From positions 60,784 through 124,783 of the forward strand of contig JAAEZH010000014.1 in assembly GCA_018222965.1 (NCBI GenBank): a stretch of DNA of 64,000 nt, read 5' to 3'. The notes beneath the pieces are model-generated. The model saw nothing but the letters and a program-made list of their open reading frames with translations, searched no databases and had not been told where the DNA came from. This stretch comes from Bacteroidota bacterium. GTDB lineage: Bacteria; Bacteroidota; Bacteroidia; Chitinophagales; Saprospiraceae. This document shows, one piece after another, positions 25,668 through 34,724 of this stretch. The position numbers and the translations under genes were made by a program. Within the stretch, counting starts at the first letter, position 1, and each line of letters opens with the position of its first letter.

Positions 25668-28406
25668 CTACTTCGCATATTTCCCCTTACTCTTCCGAAT
25701 CCGAACAGACACGACCTTGTACTCCGGACACATAGCTTCCGTATCATGTACATCAGAGGTCAGGTTGTTGACCATGATCTCCGGGAAATGGAAAGTGGTG
25801 CTTAGTACACCAGGTTTCACGTCTTCGGAGACAGCAGCACGAATGTCTACTTTGCCCCGTGGGCTTTCTACACAAACCATATCGCCGTGTTTAATCCCGT
25901 TGCCGGAAGCGTCTTGCGGATTGATCACCAAAACATCTTCGGTGAGGATCTCCACATTACCCGTGCGGCGGGTCATGGCACCACAGTTGTAATGTTCCAG
26001 TTTGCGATTGGTGGTTAAGATGTAAGGATATTCTTTGCCGTGTTCCAAAATCTCGCTGGTTTCCGCGAAGTCGTGGAACTCAAAATAGCCCAGGCCTCGC
26101 TTAAACTGATCTAAGTGTAATATCTGGGTATCGGTCCCGTCTTTGGCTACCGGCCATTGCTTGCCGTTCTCGCCGAGTTCGTCCCATTTGATGCCGGCAA
26201 AGAAGGGCACGATCTGAGAGATTTCTTCCAGCATACCGTCTGGCGTATAGTCTGGTTGGGCATAGCCCATGCGATTCATAACATCAACGATGATCTGACC
26301 ATCGGCTTTACTTTCGCCGACAGGCGGAACCACCTGATTGACTCTTTGTACCCGACGCTCCCCATTGGTAAAGGTGCCGCTCTTTTCCAGGAAAGATGCT
26401 CCCGGAAGTACGACATCGGCATATTTGGCGGTCTCTGTCATGAACAACTCCTGCACAACTACAAAGTCTGTTGCTTCCAAAGCGCGGATAACTTTCTGTG
26501 TATTGGGATCGGTCTGCACCACATCTTCGCCGATGATCCAGATGGCTCTTAATTTGCCATCGAGCGCAGCATCAAACATCTCCGGAATCTTGTAGCCAAT
26601 GTGGCTGGGCACTTCCACCCCGTAAAAGGTATTGTACTTCTGATTTACTTCAGGTTTCGTGATATCGAGATACCCGGCACCCTGGTGCGGCTGAACGCCC
26701 ATATCGGCACTACCCTGCACATTGTTTTGTCCGCGCAACGGATTCACCCCTACTCCTCTCCGACCGATATTGCCGGTGATCATAGCGAGGTTGGCGATTT
26801 GCATTACCGTGAAGGTACCTTGCGAATGCTCCGTAACTCCCAGTCCGTGGAAGGACATGGCATTATTCGCGGAAGCGTAAGCAATGGAAGCCTGGCGAAC
26901 CAGTTCTTTATCCACACCGGTGATACGTGCCATCTCATCAACATCCAGCTTTTTGATGCCTTCGAGGAATTCGGCAAATCCTTCGGTGCGGTTATTGACA
27001 AAGCTTTCATCTACCAGCCCCTCATCGATGATATAGTACATCATCATGTTGAGCATGGCTACATTGGTTCCTGGCCTGAGCGGCAAATGGTATTGGGCAT
27101 ACTTGGCAATCTCCGTTTTCCGGGGATCGATCACGATGGTGGTCTTGCCCTTCATCGCATGCTGCTTAAACTTGGCTCCGGTAACCGGGTGCCCCTCCGT
27201 CGGATTGGCACCAATAACCATAATGCAATCGGTGTATTTCAGATCTTCGATGGAATTGGTCGCTGCGCCTGTACCAAAAGTACGCTGCATACCGAGTGCC
27301 GTCGGTGAGTGACAAACCCGGGCACAACCGTCGATGTTGTTGGTACCCACTACGGCCCGCATAAACTTCTGCATCAAATAGTTCTCCTCGTTGGTACAAC
27401 GGGAAGAAGAAATACCAGCCAGAAAATCAGGTCCGTCATTCTTTTTATAGTCCTGAAATTTGGATACGATCAGATCGTAAGCCTCGTCCCAGGTGGCTTC
27501 CACCAACTCCCCGTCCTTTTTGATCAGCGGCGTACGCAGACGCTCCGGGTGATCGTAAAACTGGAAAGCATATCGGCCTTTCAGACAGGTATGCCCGCTG
27601 TTCACTTCCGCATCCCAGGGAGCACGAATGTTGAGAATATCGTCTTCGGTTGCGGTAACTTCCAAATTACAACCAACGCCGCAATAGGTACAAACGGTGC
27701 GGGTTTTCTCTGCATTAACACTCGACTTGGATTGGAAAACATCGGTAATAGCAGCCGTCGGACAAGCCTGCGCACAGGAGCCACAGCTCACACAATCAGA
27801 ATCGAAAAAGGAGGTATCCGCGCCTTTTACAATGTGGCTGTCAAATCCACGTCCGGCCATACTCAAAACCAATTGTCCCTGCACCTCATCGCAAGCACGA
27901 ACGCAACGATAACAGTTGATACACTTTGACAGGTCAGAAACCATGTAAGGATGGCTCAGATCTTTTTCTTTGTCCAGATGATTTTCTCCTTCCGGATATC
28001 GAATATCTGTAATCCCCACTTCTCCGGCTACCGTTTGCAACTCGCAATTGCCATTCACCTCGCAGGTCAGACAATCGAGCGGGTGGTCGGTGATCACCAA
28101 CTCCAGGATATTTTTCCGCAACTTCCGGATGGATTTGGAATGGGGATACAGGATCATTCCTTCTGTCACCGGCGTATGGCAGGAAGCCATGGTTTTGCGC
28201 TTGCCGCCTTCTTCCAGGGCGACTTCCACACTACACACCCGGCAGGAACCAAATGGATCCAGATTGGGTGAATCACAGAGCGTAGGCACTTTCCGGGAAG
28301 GGTCGTGTCGGCGCAGAAAATTTAAAACAGTCTCCCCTTCTTCGATCTCGAAGGCTTGTCCGTTTAGGTAGGCATATTTGGTCGATATATTCGGTTCGGT
28401 GGTCAT
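25668..28406 (-). CDS. NAD-linked formate dehydrogenase, catalytic alpha subunit (molybdopterin, NuoG-like N-terminus)
   Basis: A 912-residue cytoplasmic subunit oxidising formate to CO2 at a bis-MGD molybdenum centre. In order it shows a 2Fe-2S domain (CDSPNLDPFGSCRVC), a His/Cys 4Fe-4S segment (CLTCEVNGNC), a two-cluster ferredoxin (CINCYRCVRAC and CVSCGSCAQAC), the 4Fe-4S loop CTYCGVGC, then the large molybdopterin domains. The metal ligand is Cys365 in GCARVCHSPT, so it is a cysteine rather than selenocysteine enzyme. Downstream of its diaphorase-type beta partner, separated by 83 bp with a nonamer array. fdhD and cofactor genes are not in the window. Confidence 0.9.
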   Translation of the reverse strand: MTTEPNISTKYAYLNGQAFEIEEGETVLNFLRRHDPSRKVPTLCDSPNLDPFGSCRVCSVEVALEEGGKRKTMASCHTPVTEGMILYPHSKSIRKLRKNILELVITDHPLDCLTCEVNGNCELQTVAGEVGITDIRYPEGENHLDKEKDLSHPYMVSDLSKCINCYRCVRACDEVQGQLVLSMAGRGFDSHIVKGADTSFFDSDCVSCGSCAQACPTAAITDVFQSKSSVNAEKTRTVCTYCGVGCNLEVTATEDDILNIRAPWDAEVNSGHTCLKGRYAFQFYDHPERLRTPLIKKDGELVEATWDEAYDLIVSKFQDYKKNDGPDFLAGISSSRCTNEENYLMQKFMRAVVGTNNIDGCARVCHSPTALGMQRTFGTGAATNSIEDLKYTDCIMVIGANPTEGHPVTGAKFKQHAMKGKTTIVIDPRKTEIAKYAQYHLPLRPGTNVAMLNMMMYYIIDEGLVDESFVNNRTEGFAEFLEGIKKLDVDEMARITGVDKELVRQASIAYASANNAMSFHGLGVTEHSQGTFTVMQIANLAMITGNIGRRGVGVNPLRGQNNVQGSADMGVQPHQGAGYLDITKPEVNQKYNTFYGVEVPSHIGYKIPEMFDAALDGKLRAIWIIGEDVVQTDPNTQKVIRALEATDFVVVQELFMTETAKYADVVLPGASFLEKSGTFTNGERRVQRVNQVVPPVGESKADGQIIVDVMNRMGYAQPDYTPDGMLEEISQIVPFFAGIKWDELGENGKQWPVAKDGTDTQILHLDQFKRGLGYFEFHDFAETSEILEHGKEYPYILTTNRKLEHYNCGAMTRRTGNVEILTEDVLVINPQDASGNGIKHGDMVCVESPRGKVDIRAAVSEDVKPGVLSTTFHFPEIMVNNLTSDVHDTEAMCPEYKVVSVRIRKSKGKYAK

Positions 28407-28413
28407 GGTGGAT

Positions 28414-28451
28414 CGTTTTACACGTTTTATACGTTTAATGCGTTTTACTCG
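28414..28451. repeat. 9-bp tandem repeat between the formate dehydrogenase genes
   Basis: Four units in strict 9-bp register (CGTTTTACA, CGTTTTATA, CGTTTAATG, CGTTTTACT), lying 8 bp before the start of the alpha subunit gene. Same family as 61569-61607 and 63962-64000. Confidence 0.7.
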
Positions 28452-28489
28452 GGAAGATTGTAAATCATTCTATCCTCCCTCCTCTATCT

Positions 28490-30151
28490 TCAATCCTCTT
28501 GTAAAAAGAACGGGCTTAGCTCTTCTTCAAAATACTGTAGGGCATTGCGCACGGGCAAGGGTATGCCCCCGCCGTGGGCGCAGAGCGATCCCTCCTGGAG
28601 GGTATCCAGCAGATCGTGGAAGAGCTCCCTGTCGATCTTGTAATTTTCTTTGATTGCTTTGGTCAGCATTTCCTGTCCGCGTTTGGTGCCGAGTCGGCAG
28701 GGGAAACATTTTCCACAGCTTTCGAAAGCGGCAAACTCAAAGAGATGCTCCAGGTATTTAACCATCGGGAAACTTTCCGGGATGCAGACTACTGAGGCGT
28801 GGCCGAGCAGGAAACCTCCCTGCCCGAAGGATTCAAAGTCGATATTGAGCGAATCGATTTTTTCAACGGGAACGATGCCGCCCAGCGGACCGCCAATTTG
28901 CATGGCTTTTACCGGCTTGGCAAAACCACCGCCCAACTCATCAATGAGGCTACGGAGGGGCGTACCCATTTCCACCTCATAAATTCCCGGTCGCTTGAAG
29001 AAACTGTCCAGACAGATAAGCTTGGTTCCACTGGATCGTTCTGTTCCAATGGCCCGATAAGCCGCCCCGCCATTTTTGAGAATCCAGGGTACAGCAGCCA
29101 GGGTCTCGACATTATTTACGGCAGTAGGTTTGTTGAATAATCCTTTTTGTGTGGGGTATGGCGGACGAATCCGCACTTCGGGTCTTTGTCCTTCGATTGA
29201 GTTGATCAGGGCCGTTTCTTCGCCGCAGATGTAGGCGCCAGCCGCTTTGATCACTTTAAAGTCGAACTTGAATCCGCTGTCGAGGATATTATCTCCAAGC
29301 AGATTTTTGCTTCTTAATTCCCGCACTGCATCTTCGATGATGCTTACAGCTTCGGGATATTCGGCACGAATGTACACGACGCCCCAATTCGCGGAAGCGG
29401 CATAGCCCGCTATCATCATCCCTAAGAGTACGGCCTGTGGTCTTTCTTCCAGCAAATACCGGTCGGAATAGGCTCCCGGATCGCCTTCATCGGCATTGCA
29501 AATAATGAAGCGGGTATCGCTTTCGGTATTGCGGCAGGATTCCAGCTTGAGGCCCATTGGAAAACCAGCTCCTCCCCTTCCACGCAGATTGGACACCTTG
29601 ATTTCAGTCAGCACATCCATGGGATCGGTTTTCAACACCTGATCCAGGAGTGCGTAGTATTCGTCAAAGCCGGGATAATTCGCCGTAAGGCAATCAGGGC
29701 CTGCTGCCAGGACATTGTATCGGTCTTTGCGGGCTTTTCCGGTCTTATTTAGAATGGAGGCAATTTCTTCTCCGCTTCGGGCAGAATAGTTTGCACCATT
29801 TACATGGAATGCGCCATTCTCGTGGCAGCGCCCCAGGCAGGTCATGTGACCGATCTTGTCGGCCGAAACATGTTTTTCTATTTCGCTTTTCAGCGAATCC
29901 TGGGTTCCGGCACACAGGCAGGCACTGCCATTGCAGATATATACTTCTTTGCCCTTGTTTTCGGGCTTCATAAAATCGTAGAAAGTAGCGGTGCCGTAGG
30001 TATTGGCTTTGCCGATGAGAAATTCTTCGGCCAGGGCATCGAGGTCCTCTTTCGCCGGCGTACCGGTTGCTTCTGCGGCCTTGGTCATCTTCTCAAAAAG
30101 GTTGTCTACCACCCCTTTACGGCCTGAGAGTTCGCTTAAATTGTCAGACAT
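28490..30151 (-). CDS. NAD-linked formate dehydrogenase, beta (diaphorase) subunit, NuoE-NuoF fusion type
   Basis: A 553-residue cytoplasmic subunit passing electrons from the alpha subunit to NAD+. The first ~125 residues are a NuoE-like thioredoxin-fold 2Fe-2S domain (CNGSACLCAG then CLGRC). The rest is NuoF-like with the FMN/NADH region (NLRGRGGAGFPMGLK, CNADEGDPGAY) and the 4Fe-4S motif ESCGKCFPCRLG with a distal Cys at LCAHGGG. The fused layout is known for soluble Fdh and bidirectional hydrogenase diaphorases. Complex I genes are not nearby, so this is not nuoF of respiration. Confidence 0.9.
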   Translation of the reverse strand: MSDNLSELSGRKGVVDNLFEKMTKAAEATGTPAKEDLDALAEEFLIGKANTYGTATFYDFMKPENKGKEVYICNGSACLCAGTQDSLKSEIEKHVSADKIGHMTCLGRCHENGAFHVNGANYSARSGEEIASILNKTGKARKDRYNVLAAGPDCLTANYPGFDEYYALLDQVLKTDPMDVLTEIKVSNLRGRGGAGFPMGLKLESCRNTESDTRFIICNADEGDPGAYSDRYLLEERPQAVLLGMMIAGYAASANWGVVYIRAEYPEAVSIIEDAVRELRSKNLLGDNILDSGFKFDFKVIKAAGAYICGEETALINSIEGQRPEVRIRPPYPTQKGLFNKPTAVNNVETLAAVPWILKNGGAAYRAIGTERSSGTKLICLDSFFKRPGIYEVEMGTPLRSLIDELGGGFAKPVKAMQIGGPLGGIVPVEKIDSLNIDFESFGQGGFLLGHASVVCIPESFPMVKYLEHLFEFAAFESCGKCFPCRLGTKRGQEMLTKAIKENYKIDRELFHDLLDTLQEGSLCAHGGGIPLPVRNALQYFEEELSPFFLQED

Positions 30152-30241
30152 GTATATTATTTGGTTAGTCGGGTTTCAAGTTAGGGAAAATTTGGGAACT
30201 GGCAGAGTAGCGATGAGGCAGATTTTGTCTGGGGAAGGGTG

Positions 30242-30340
30242 GTTTCGTTTATTCTGTTGGTTCCGTTCATTCCGTTCATTCGGTTGGTTCCTTTGGTTCC
30301 GTTGGTTCCTTTGGTTCCGTTTTTTCTGCTGATTCCGTGG
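30242..30340. repeat. Long 9-bp tandem repeat array (TTCCGTTGG family)
   Basis: About eleven degenerate units (TCCGTTCAT, TCGGTTGGT, TCCTTTGGT, TCCGTTGGT and similar) in unbroken 9-bp register. It sits in the 248-bp gap between the kinase stop at 30400 and the beta subunit start at 30151. It encodes a spurious Asn/Gln/Arg repeat ORF on the minus strand. Confidence 0.75.
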
Positions 30341-30401
30341 AACGTCGGACGTGAAACGAGCTAATCGCTTCCCGATAAACAATAAACGCTCAACGTTCCT
30401 C
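30337..30401. repeat. 7-bp repeats following the nonamer array
   Basis: Heptamers ACGTCGG, ACGTGAA, ACGAGCT, then CGATAAA, CAATAAA, CGCTCAA, CGTTCCT. They share units with the arrays at 25330-25550. Confidence 0.55.
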
Positions 30402-31740
30402 ACAACTTAATAGTAAAAACCGTCCCTCTCCCCTTCTGTGACCAGGCGAAAATATTTCCTTTATGGAGTTGGATAATCTGGCGACAAAGACTTAAACCGA
30501 TACCCGAACCTTCCTTTTTGGTCGTATAAAATGGGACAAATATTTCAGACAACTGCTCCTCCGGAATCCCGGGACCATTATCGGAAATTTGGATTTCCAG
30601 TACTCCCTCCAGGCTTTTGAATATGTGGATAGCAATTTTACCCGAAAGGGGGTTGCTCTCCCCAACAGCATCCACGGCATTTTTAATGAGATTGATAAAA
30701 ACCTGTTCCATCAAAATAGGATCCAGCTGCGCCGAGAATCGGCCGGTTTTGTACTGCCTTTCGATTTCGATACCGCGCTTTTCGAGGTCGGGAGTGAGCA
30801 GGGTTAGTACCCGCTCCATGATCTCGGCCGGATCGGCTTCTTCAAATCGGGGCAAGGGAATTTTGGTGAGCTGTCGATAAGTCTCCGTAAAATGCAGGAG
30901 CCCCTCGCTGCGCCGATGGATCGCCTGAATGGCTTTTTTTACATCTTCTCTGGATTCCACACTCATTGGTTCGGGCGCATCAATCATCTCGCGGGTAGTA
31001 GCGGAGAGACTCACTACCGGGGCAATGGAATTCATAATTTCATGAGTCAGGATGCGGATCAGCTTTTGCCAGCTGGCTACTTCCTGTTCTTCCAGTTCGG
31101 CATGGATGTTTTGCAAGGCATATAAATGCAGCGATTCCTCTTTGACCCGCAGGATCGTTTTCCGTACGGCCACCTGAATGATCTGATCATTGACGATCAA
31201 ACGCACCAGTTTTCGTTCCCCGGGTGTAATGTCGTTTAAAGCTTCAAACAGGCCTTCATTGTATTTATTGACCGACTCCAGATTGGGGAAATAAGATTTG
31301 TGTAAGAGTTGTTGCAGCCCCCGGTTCTGGAGCAGGGTTTTGCCTTCCGCGTCAAAGCAGATCAGACCGGTATCCACATGCTCCACAATGGCCTGCAGGT
31401 ATTGAAACTGAGCCTCCTTCTCTGACCGAATGTCCCGAAACTTTTCGGTCACCAGATTAAAAGCGGAATGCATTTTCTGGTACGAATCTGCCGCTGCTTT
31501 AGACTCCGGGAATCGGGCGGCATAATCGTTGTACTTGATATTTGCCAAAAAAGTGGCCACCTCTGAATTGGTGCGATCCACCTGCCGAAACAAACGCCAA
31601 ACCAAAAATACCAACAGGGGAATAAATGCCAGCAAATACACCAAATCCTCCAGAATAAACACGACCCAGCCTATCGCCAAAATGCATAACAAAATGCCGC
31701 CGAGATACAGAAAAACCTGGATTTTGAAATTCTTAAACAA
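30400..31740 (-). CDS. Membrane sensor histidine kinase (NtrB-like partner)
   Basis: A 446-residue kinase with two N-terminal membrane helices (about 10-28 and 33-50), a HAMP-like helical stretch, a PAS-like domain (about 110-210), then phosphoacceptor His in LTHEIMNSIAPVVSL (near residue 234). The ATPase domain follows, with N box NLIKNAVDAVGE, G1 DNGPGIPE and G2 GSGIGLSL. It lies downstream of the NtrC-type regulator on the same strand (gap about 100 bp) and divergent from an exporter cluster, so it probably controls that exporter. Confidence 0.9.
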   Translation of the reverse strand: MFKNFKIQVFLYLGGILLCILAIGWVVFILEDLVYLLAFIPLLVFLVWRLFRQVDRTNSEVATFLANIKYNDYAARFPESKAAADSYQKMHSAFNLVTEKFRDIRSEKEAQFQYLQAIVEHVDTGLICFDAEGKTLLQNRGLQQLLHKSYFPNLESVNKYNEGLFEALNDITPGERKLVRLIVNDQIIQVAVRKTILRVKEESLHLYALQNIHAELEEQEVASWQKLIRILTHEIMNSIAPVVSLSATTREMIDAPEPMSVESREDVKKAIQAIHRRSEGLLHFTETYRQLTKIPLPRFEEADPAEIMERVLTLLTPDLEKRGIEIERQYKTGRFSAQLDPILMEQVFINLIKNAVDAVGESNPLSGKIAIHIFKSLEGVLEIQISDNGPGIPEEQLSEIFVPFYTTKKEGSGIGLSLCRQIIQLHKGNIFAWSQKGRGTVFTIKL

Positions 31741-31821
31741 GGATCAGTTTTTAATGTAAAATCTAGAATTTAAACCGCTGAATGATAAATTAACCCGCCG
31801 CATAAATCATATTCTTCACAC

Positions 31822-31840
31822 ATTAAACGAGTTAAACGAT
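31822..31840. repeat. Two-unit 9-bp repeat between regulator and kinase genes
   Basis: TTAAACGAG followed by TTAAACGAT, next to the regulator stop at 31840. Same TTAAACGNN family as the array before 61611. Confidence 0.4.
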
Positions 31841-33222
31841 CAACCAATATCAAACTTATCCAACCGCCGATACAAAGCTGCACGGGTCAGTCCCAGGTCC
31901 TCGGCCGCTTTGGTGATATTTCCTTTGTGTACCTGCAGGGCTTTCAGGATTAATTTGCGTTCCATTTCTTCGATATTCAAACCGGATTCTGTCGATTCAC
32001 CACTACTTTCCGGTTCGCTGCCGAGTGCAAAATCGCCGGGCCTGAGCAACTCCGAATCAGACAAAATTATGGCTCTTTCTATGGCGTGGCGCAACTCCCT
32101 GACATTGCCGGGCCAGCTGTGCATTTCCAGTTTTTTAAGGGCTTCCGCCGAAAGGTCCAGGTTGGGCTTCCTGTACTTTTCCCGAAAAACGGCAATAAAA
32201 TGCCGGGCGAGAACCGGGATGTCTCCAATGCGTTCGCGCAGGGCGGGCACGTGAATTTCCACTGTATTGATCCGATACAACAAATCCTGTCGGAAGCGTT
32301 TGTCGGCGACCATTTCATTGAGTGACTCATTGGTCGCACAGATCAATCGAAAATCTACCTGGACAGGAGCATTGCTTCCCACCGGAGTTATGAGCATTTG
32401 TTGAATGGCCGAGAGGAATTTGGCTTGCGCCGAAAGGCTTAAATTGCCAATTTCATCCAGAAATAAAGTTCCATTTTGAGCGGCTTCAAAGCGGCCGGTT
32501 CGATCTTCCCGTGCATCGGTGAAAGCGCCTTTTTTATGTCCGAAAAACTCGCTCTCCAGTAAAGATTCCGGGATTGAGCCCACATCAACCTTAACAAAAA
32601 CTTCTTTGTTTCGGCGAGAGGCTTCGTGAATCGCCCGGGCGACCATTTCCTTTCCGGTTCCGTTCTCCCCCAAAATCAACACATTGGCATCTGTACCGGC
32701 AACTTTCTCGATGGTCCGGAAGGTCTGCCTGATAGCCTCCGATGTTCCAACCATCTCCCCGGCATTGGCCTGCAATGCTTCGTGCATGTTGTCTCTGACC
32801 CGCTCCAGGTGCTTCACCTCCTTTTTGGTAGCAGCGAGTTCCAGGGCCGAGCGTACGGTGGATAATAACTTCTCATTGTGCCAGGGCTTCTCAATAAAAT
32901 CGGAAGCTCCCTGCTTTAAGGCTTGTACGGCTGTCTCCACATCTCCATGAGCCGTTATGATGATCACCCGCGTTTCCGGGCTGATTTCTTTGATTTTGGA
33001 CAACCAGCTTAAGCCCTCCTCTCCCGTTGTATTTCCCGGACGGAAATTCAAATCCAGCAATACCAGATCCGGTTGATGCTGCCGCAACAGCCTGGGTATG
33101 TGAAAAGGGTTTGACTCCGTAAAAACATGTCCCACGTGTTTCTTCAGCAACATCTTCATGGTAAAGAGGATGTCCTCTTCGTCGTCTATCACCAAAATTT
33201 TTGCCGCATCCATTGGCTGCAT
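31840..33222 (-). CDS. Sigma-54 dependent response regulator (NtrC family)
   Basis: About 460 residues. The receiver domain at 1-125 has the acidic pair IDDEED and phospho-acceptor Asp57 in LVLLDLNF. AAA+ domain at about 160-385: Walker A GENGTGKE, a GAFTDA version of the GAFTGA loop that contacts sigma-54, and a Walker B-like TLFLDEIG. A Fis-type helix-turn-helix ends the protein (ITKAAEDLGLTRAALYRRLDKF). The start at 33222 is placed just before the receiver domain; the frame opens at 33294 but adds an unrelated Cys-containing stretch, and the ATG at 33213 is equally possible. Confidence 0.9.
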   Translation of the reverse strand: MQPMDAAKILVIDDEEDILFTMKMLLKKHVGHVFTESNPFHIPRLLRQHQPDLVLLDLNFRPGNTTGEEGLSWLSKIKEISPETRVIIITAHGDVETAVQALKQGASDFIEKPWHNEKLLSTVRSALELAATKKEVKHLERVRDNMHEALQANAGEMVGTSEAIRQTFRTIEKVAGTDANVLILGENGTGKEMVARAIHEASRRNKEVFVKVDVGSIPESLLESEFFGHKKGAFTDAREDRTGRFEAAQNGTLFLDEIGNLSLSAQAKFLSAIQQMLITPVGSNAPVQVDFRLICATNESLNEMVADKRFRQDLLYRINTVEIHVPALRERIGDIPVLARHFIAVFREKYRKPNLDLSAEALKKLEMHSWPGNVRELRHAIERAIILSDSELLRPGDFALGSEPESSGESTESGLNIEEMERKLILKALQVHKGNITKAAEDLGLTRAALYRRLDKFDIG

Positions 33223-33391
33223 ATCTATTTTTGCTTTCCCGCAAGATAAGCAGACTGTCCGATTTCGAACACCCGAACGTTCACCATCGAACACTTTATT
33301 CGCCGAAAGGCAGAAAAATAATCATAACTCCCTGATAATCAATGATTCCATTTTTTGGCATTCGATTTTCATATGAATAAGCAAGGGAGAG

Positions 33392-33448
33392 GTAACACGT
33401 AACACGTAACACGTACCACGTACCACGTACCACGTAACACGTAACACG
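33392..33448. repeat. 7-bp tandem repeat array in a divergent promoter region
   Basis: Eight consecutive heptamers, AACACGT x3, ACCACGT x3, AACACGT x2 (last partial), between the NtrC-type regulator and the adaptor gene. A TTCGSCGAA palindrome is at 33299. Confidence 0.85.
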
Positions 33449-33466
33449 CAATAAACTAAACAGCAC

Positions 33467-34717
33467 ATGGATCGAAAAATAGAAAAGAAGAAATTTGGTG
33501 CCTTGCAATGGATCATTCTCATCATCCTCATTTTAGGAGTCTCCTTTGTATTTGCCCGATTTGTTCTTCAGAGTGGAAAATCGAAATTAAATGTTGCGGT
33601 GGATCGGCTGCTGATTGATACGGTACAAACCGGCATTTTCGAAGAATACATTCCGGTAACGGGGGTGGTTATGCCGATCAAAACCGTGCACATCGATGCG
33701 GTCGGAGGCGGAAAAGTGGAAGAAAAAAGGATCGAAGACGGCTCCATGGTTTCGAAAGGGGATATAATCCTGAAATTGTCCAATCCAGATTTGTTGCTCA
33801 ATTCACTCAATCAGGAGGCCAACGTTATTTCCCAGATCAACCAGATCCGAAATACATCCCTGCTAATGGAGCAGCAAAGCCTAAACCTCAAAGAACAGGC
33901 ACTCAATGTGCAGTACCAGCTCGACCTTATTGAGAATCGGCTGGAACGCAACCGGGAGCTTTACAAAGCCAAAGCCGTTTCCCGAGTGGAAGTGGAAGAA
34001 ATGGAGGATGAATATAAAAACCTGCAACGCCGGCAAAAGCTGCTGGCGTCAACCATAGCCAAAGACAGCGCCTATCAGGAACTCCAAAAAACACAGATGG
34101 AATCATCGCTCGACCTGATGGAGCGCAACCTTGAAATCACCCGACAAAGTCTCGACAATCTGATTGTCAGAGCTCCCATCGACGGCCAGCTTTCCGGACT
34201 CAATCTCGAGATCGGCGAGCTGGTTTCGACCGGGGAAAACATTGCTACCATCGACAACCTCAACAACTTCAAAATTCAGGTACAGATCAGTGAGTTTTAC
34301 ATCTCCCGGGTATTCCTCAATCAGGAAGGATCCTTTGAGTTTGCCGGAAACCAATACGGCCTGCGCATAGCCAAAATTTACCCGCAGGTTACCAATGGGA
34401 ATTTTACCGTAGACATGGTTTTTACCGGCGATTCTCCACAGGGGATCAAACGCGGACAAAGCCTTTCGGTAAAACTGCAACTCAGTGCTGAAAAAGAAAG
34501 CATGCTGCTCGCCCGCGGAGGCTTTTACCAGTCGACCGGCGGCAACTGGGTGTATGTAGTCGACCCTGCTTCAGGTAATGCTTATAAAAGAAATATTAGC
34601 CTTGGCAGTCAGAATCCACATTTCTACGAGGTTCTGGAAGGCCTGCAAAATGGAGAAATTGTGATCACCTCCAGCTATGAAAGCTACGGAGAAAAAGACG
34701 TCTTAATATTAAAATAA
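33467..34717 (+). CDS. MacA/HlyD-type efflux adaptor (periplasmic membrane fusion protein)
   Basis: A 416-residue adaptor with one N-terminal membrane anchor (about 13-33) and a beta-barrel/lipoyl core. The halves are VPVTGVVMPIKTVHIDAVGGGKVEEKRIEDGSM-type and IVRAPIDGQLSGLNLEIGELV, written here only as landmarks near residues 60-100 and 225-247. A long helical hairpin lies between them (about 105-220). It would link an inner-membrane MacB-like transporter to an outer-membrane channel. No TolC-like gene is in the window. First gene of a five-gene exporter operon. Confidence 0.85.
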   Translation: MDRKIEKKKFGALQWIILIILILGVSFVFARFVLQSGKSKLNVAVDRLLIDTVQTGIFEEYIPVTGVVMPIKTVHIDAVGGGKVEEKRIEDGSMVSKGDIILKLSNPDLLLNSLNQEANVISQINQIRNTSLLMEQQSLNLKEQALNVQYQLDLIENRLERNRELYKAKAVSRVEVEEMEDEYKNLQRRQKLLASTIAKDSAYQELQKTQMESSLDLMERNLEITRQSLDNLIVRAPIDGQLSGLNLEIGELVSTGENIATIDNLNNFKIQVQISEFYISRVFLNQEGSFEFAGNQYGLRIAKIYPQVTNGNFTVDMVFTGDSPQGIKRGQSLSVKLQLSAEKESMLLARGGFYQSTGGNWVYVVDPASGNAYKRNISLGSQNPHFYEVLEGLQNGEIVITSSYESYGEKDVLILK

Positions 34718-34724
34718 CACCAGC

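Noticed and set aside
27297..27321. Selenocysteine in formate dehydrogenase
   Set aside because: The active-site codon at 27314-27312 is TGT (Cys), so no recoding is needed.
28490..30151. nuoF of respiratory complex I
   Set aside because: The protein carries a fused NuoE-like domain and lies with a molybdopterin formate dehydrogenase subunit, with no other complex I genes nearby.
30242..30340. Repeat array considered as CRISPR
   Set aside because: Units are 9 bp in direct tandem with no spacers, and no cas genes are present.
30176..30403. Minus-strand ORF encoding an Asn/Gln/Arg repeat peptide
   Set aside because: It is the translation of the intergenic 9-bp array; nine is a multiple of three, so any frame through it stays open.
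33356..33371. Possible sigma-54 promoter TGGCA...TTTTCA facing the adaptor gene
   Set aside because: The -24 GG is present, but the obligatory -12 GC is not, and the match is otherwise ordinary A/T-rich sequence.
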